From: Candidatus Ulvibacter alkanivorans
GTDB taxonomy: Bacteria > Bacteroidota > Bacteroidia > Flavobacteriales > Flavobacteriaceae
Assembly: GCF_003333325.1 (NCBI RefSeq)
Contig: NZ_QOLC01000089.1
Coordinates: 154,741-218,740 of the forward strand
Reading direction: 5' to 3'
Length of the DNA: 64,000 nt
The number at the start of each line of letters is the position of its first letter. Position 1 is the first letter of the stretch. This document shows, in pieces, positions 62,777 to 64,000 of this stretch. A model generated the notes under the pieces. That model did not search any database. It had not been told where the DNA came from and was given only the letters and a program-made list of their open reading frames with translations. The position numbers were made by a program, and so were the translations under genes.

Positions 62777-63418
62777 TTACTTCCTTCCAAAATCGGCAGG
62801 AATTTCTCCCCATGCTTTGGTTTCCCATTTCACAACCTTGGTAGCGTACGAATTGGTCTTAAGCCACTGTTCTGCTCGTGTTATAAGATCGAACAGCGCT
62901 TTGTTCTTTTGTGTTCGTTTCAGTTTCGTATTGCATTTTTTCTTTTTTACCCATCCCATTGCGATACGAGAATCACTATATAGGATGCGGTCACTTTTTT
63001 GTTGCTTTAAAAATGCGATTCCGTGAACCAGTGCTAAAAACTCACCTACATTATTAGTTCCTTGTTGAAACGGACCTTGATGAAACAGTTGTTTATGGGT
63101 TTGAGTGTCGACACCCCGATATTCCATTTTCCCGGGATTGCCACTGGAAGCAGCATCTACAGCAATAGAATAGAGGTTGGGTTGTCCAATTTTTTGAAGT
63201 TCGGCTTCGGAAAGTTGTCGTTTCTTTTTGGTGCTTTTGCCTTTATAATCAGCATATTCTTTATTATAAGCAATCTTGGCTTCTTTCAAGGTCTCGAACG
63301 ATTTGTACTGGGCTCCGGGTACACCCGCTATGGCTTTTTTACATTCGGCCCAAGTTCGAAAGATCCCCGTCGGATTTCCAAACCACACCACATAGTATTT
63401 TTGCTTTTTCTTAGTCAT
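62777..63418 (-). CDS. rnhA: Ribonuclease HI with N-terminal hybrid-binding domain (viroplasmin-like)
   Basis: Degrades RNA in RNA-DNA hybrids. The first 50 residues form the RNase HI-binding domain (YYVVWFGNPTGIFRTWAECK, then GVPGAQYKSFETLKEA). A linker (GKSTKKKRQLSEAEL) precedes the RNase H fold with the catalytic Asp in IAVDAASSGNPG, the Glu in NNVGEFLALVHG and the Asp in ILYSDSRIAMGW. I take ATG 63418 (MTKKKQKYYVVW), as an upstream codon at 63451 would overlap purN more. It overlaps the purN stop by 8 nt. Confidence 0.92.
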   Translation of the reverse strand: MTKKKQKYYVVWFGNPTGIFRTWAECKKAIAGVPGAQYKSFETLKEAKIAYNKEYADYKGKSTKKKRQLSEAELQKIGQPNLYSIAVDAASSGNPGKMEYRGVDTQTHKQLFHQGPFQQGTNNVGEFLALVHGIAFLKQQKSDRILYSDSRIAMGWVKKKKCNTKLKRTQKNKALFDLITRAEQWLKTNSYATKVVKWETKAWGEIPADFGRK

Positions 63419-64000
63419 GCTTCGGAAGCTTACTATCGTTCGTTTGGTCATTTAATAACTGTTCTATGGTCTTCGGAAGGTATTCGTATTCCAATTTATG
63501 AACTTTTTGGGCAATGCTTTCTACCGTTTCCTCTTCTGAAAGGGGCACTGCTTTCTGAAAAATAATAGCACCCTCATCGTACTCTTCGTTGACATAATGA
63601 ATGGTAATACCGGTTTCAGACTCCTTATTGTCACGAACAGCCTTATGCACATGTTTACCGTACATCCCCTTTCCACCATACTTTGGTAGCAAGGCAGGAT
63701 GAATGTTGATCACTTTATTAGGAAAAGCTTTTAAAATATGATCAGGGAACTTTAGTAAGAAACCTGCGAGCACGATTAGGTCGGGTTGTGCATCTTTTAA
63801 TACTTGCAACACCCCATTTGGATCGAGCAGCTCGGGTTTTGAAAAGTACACTGCTTTAGTGTTAAGGCTTTCGGCTCGGGCTATTACTTGGGCATCCTTC
63901 TTGTTTGTGAGTACGAGAACCACCTCGGCAATTGGTTGTTGCTGAAAGTATTGGATCACATTTTGAGTATTAGTGCCACTGCCCGAAGCAAAAATTACGA
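63411..64000 (-). CDS. purN: Phosphoribosylglycinamide formyltransferase, 5' end beyond the window
   Basis: Transfers the formyl group from 10-formyltetrahydrofolate to GAR in purine synthesis. The frame runs off the right edge. The visible N-terminal part begins VIFASGSGTNTQNVIQYF, the phosphate-binding GSGTN loop. LAGFLLKFPDHILKAFPNKVINIHPALLPKYGGKGMYG includes the HPALLP motif with catalytic His; the GITIHYVNEEYDEGAII motif supplies the Asp. About 196 codons are present, so only the first few residues are missing. The gene overlaps rnhA at its 3' end. Confidence 0.94.
   Translation of the reverse strand, partial: VIFASGSGTNTQNVIQYFQQQPIAEVVLVLTNKKDAQVIARAESLNTKAVYFSKPELLDPNGVLQVLKDAQPDLIVLAGFLLKFPDHILKAFPNKVINIHPALLPKYGGKGMYGKHVHKAVRDNKESETGITIHYVNEEYDEGAIIFQKAVPLSEEETVESIAQKVHKLEYEYLPKTIEQLLNDQTNDSKLPKHD

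Larger units (their letters stand above)
95..63478. repeat. Highly iterated octamer CTTCGGAA across the whole window
   Basis: Scanning by eye I find 58 copies: 29 as CTTCGGAA and 29 as TTCCGAAG. With base composition near 41 percent GC about two are expected. They lie in coding DNA in several frames and at least once in non-coding DNA (58489). The near-palindromic core is TTC-S-GAA. Function unknown; positions are listed in the findings. Confidence 0.8.

Overview
The window is a typical chromosomal stretch of a Bacteroidota, almost certainly a marine-type member of the Flavobacteriaceae. The grounds are: secreted proteins with a type IX secretion tail, TonB/CarboxypepD-type outer membrane receptors, OmpA with thrombospondin type 3 calcium repeats, absence of Shine-Dalgarno sequences, and promoters of the Bacteroidota form TTTG-N17-23-TAnnTTTG. 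No prophage, transposon, CRISPR array or recognisable defence island is visible. Most of the window is housekeeping DNA, densely packed, with many 1-4 nt stop/start overlaps.

Layout. 1-4.7 kb: 5' part of rnpA, then an M1 aminopeptidase, an S8 subtilase lipoprotein and an MBL hydrolase (minus). 4.9-9 kb: Na+/H+ antiporter with a TrkA domain, a small lipoprotein, lepA. 9.1-14.7 kb: outer-membrane receptor, dusB, a LolC/E-type permease, rbfA, methylmalonyl-CoA epimerase. 14.75-21 kb: a CAU tRNA, a PID-CTERM-like miniprotein, ribE, pdxA, then the yceD-rpmF-fabH-accB-accC lipid block. 21-30 kb: FAD oxidoreductase-mtgA-GreA-like block, DUF421 pair, two oxidoreductases, an orphan ABC ATPase followed by a gene remnant, and prolyl oligopeptidase. 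29.6-33.7 kb: DoxX / ASPIC-UnbV secreted protein / di-haem cytochrome lipoprotein / DoxX. 33.7-46 kb: asd, mscL, alr, tdk, rsmI, a UDG-family gene, recJ, lpxH, queD, a 33-residue membrane peptide, a MATE pump and a GNAT. 46-48 kb: a decayed universal stress protein gene, tRNA-Ala, a 43-residue ORF and a lipoprotein. 48-57.6 kb: an AddB-like nuclease and AddA-like helicase-nuclease with ompA-like and kbl genes between them. 57.8-64 kb: sodA, a 1.3 kb gene-free repeat locus, purF, a PfkB kinase, rnhA and the 3' part of purN.

Three things stand out. First, the gene-free region 58450-59732 holds two arrays of ~102-103 bp degenerate repeats. Each array ends, in register, with a strongly conserved unit that carries its own minus-strand promoter, a conserved stem-loop and an intrinsic terminator. 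These look like two paralogous small-RNA genes at the ends of the arrays. Second, the octamer CTTCGGAA occurs 58 times by eye (29 per strand) in 64 kb, against about two expected. It occurs in several reading frames and in non-coding DNA, so it resembles a highly iterated genome signal such as HIP1 of cyanobacteria. Third, a universal stress gene has been inactivated recently by several different stop codons and two frameshifts while nearly all of its sequence remains readable.

The biosynthetic genes sit in ordinary combinations: fatty acid initiation (fabH, accB, accC) with ribosome and riboflavin genes; cell wall (alr, mtgA) and lipid A (lpxH); purines (purF, purN) with a PfkB kinase; and recombination/repair (recJ, AddA/B-like, UDG family).
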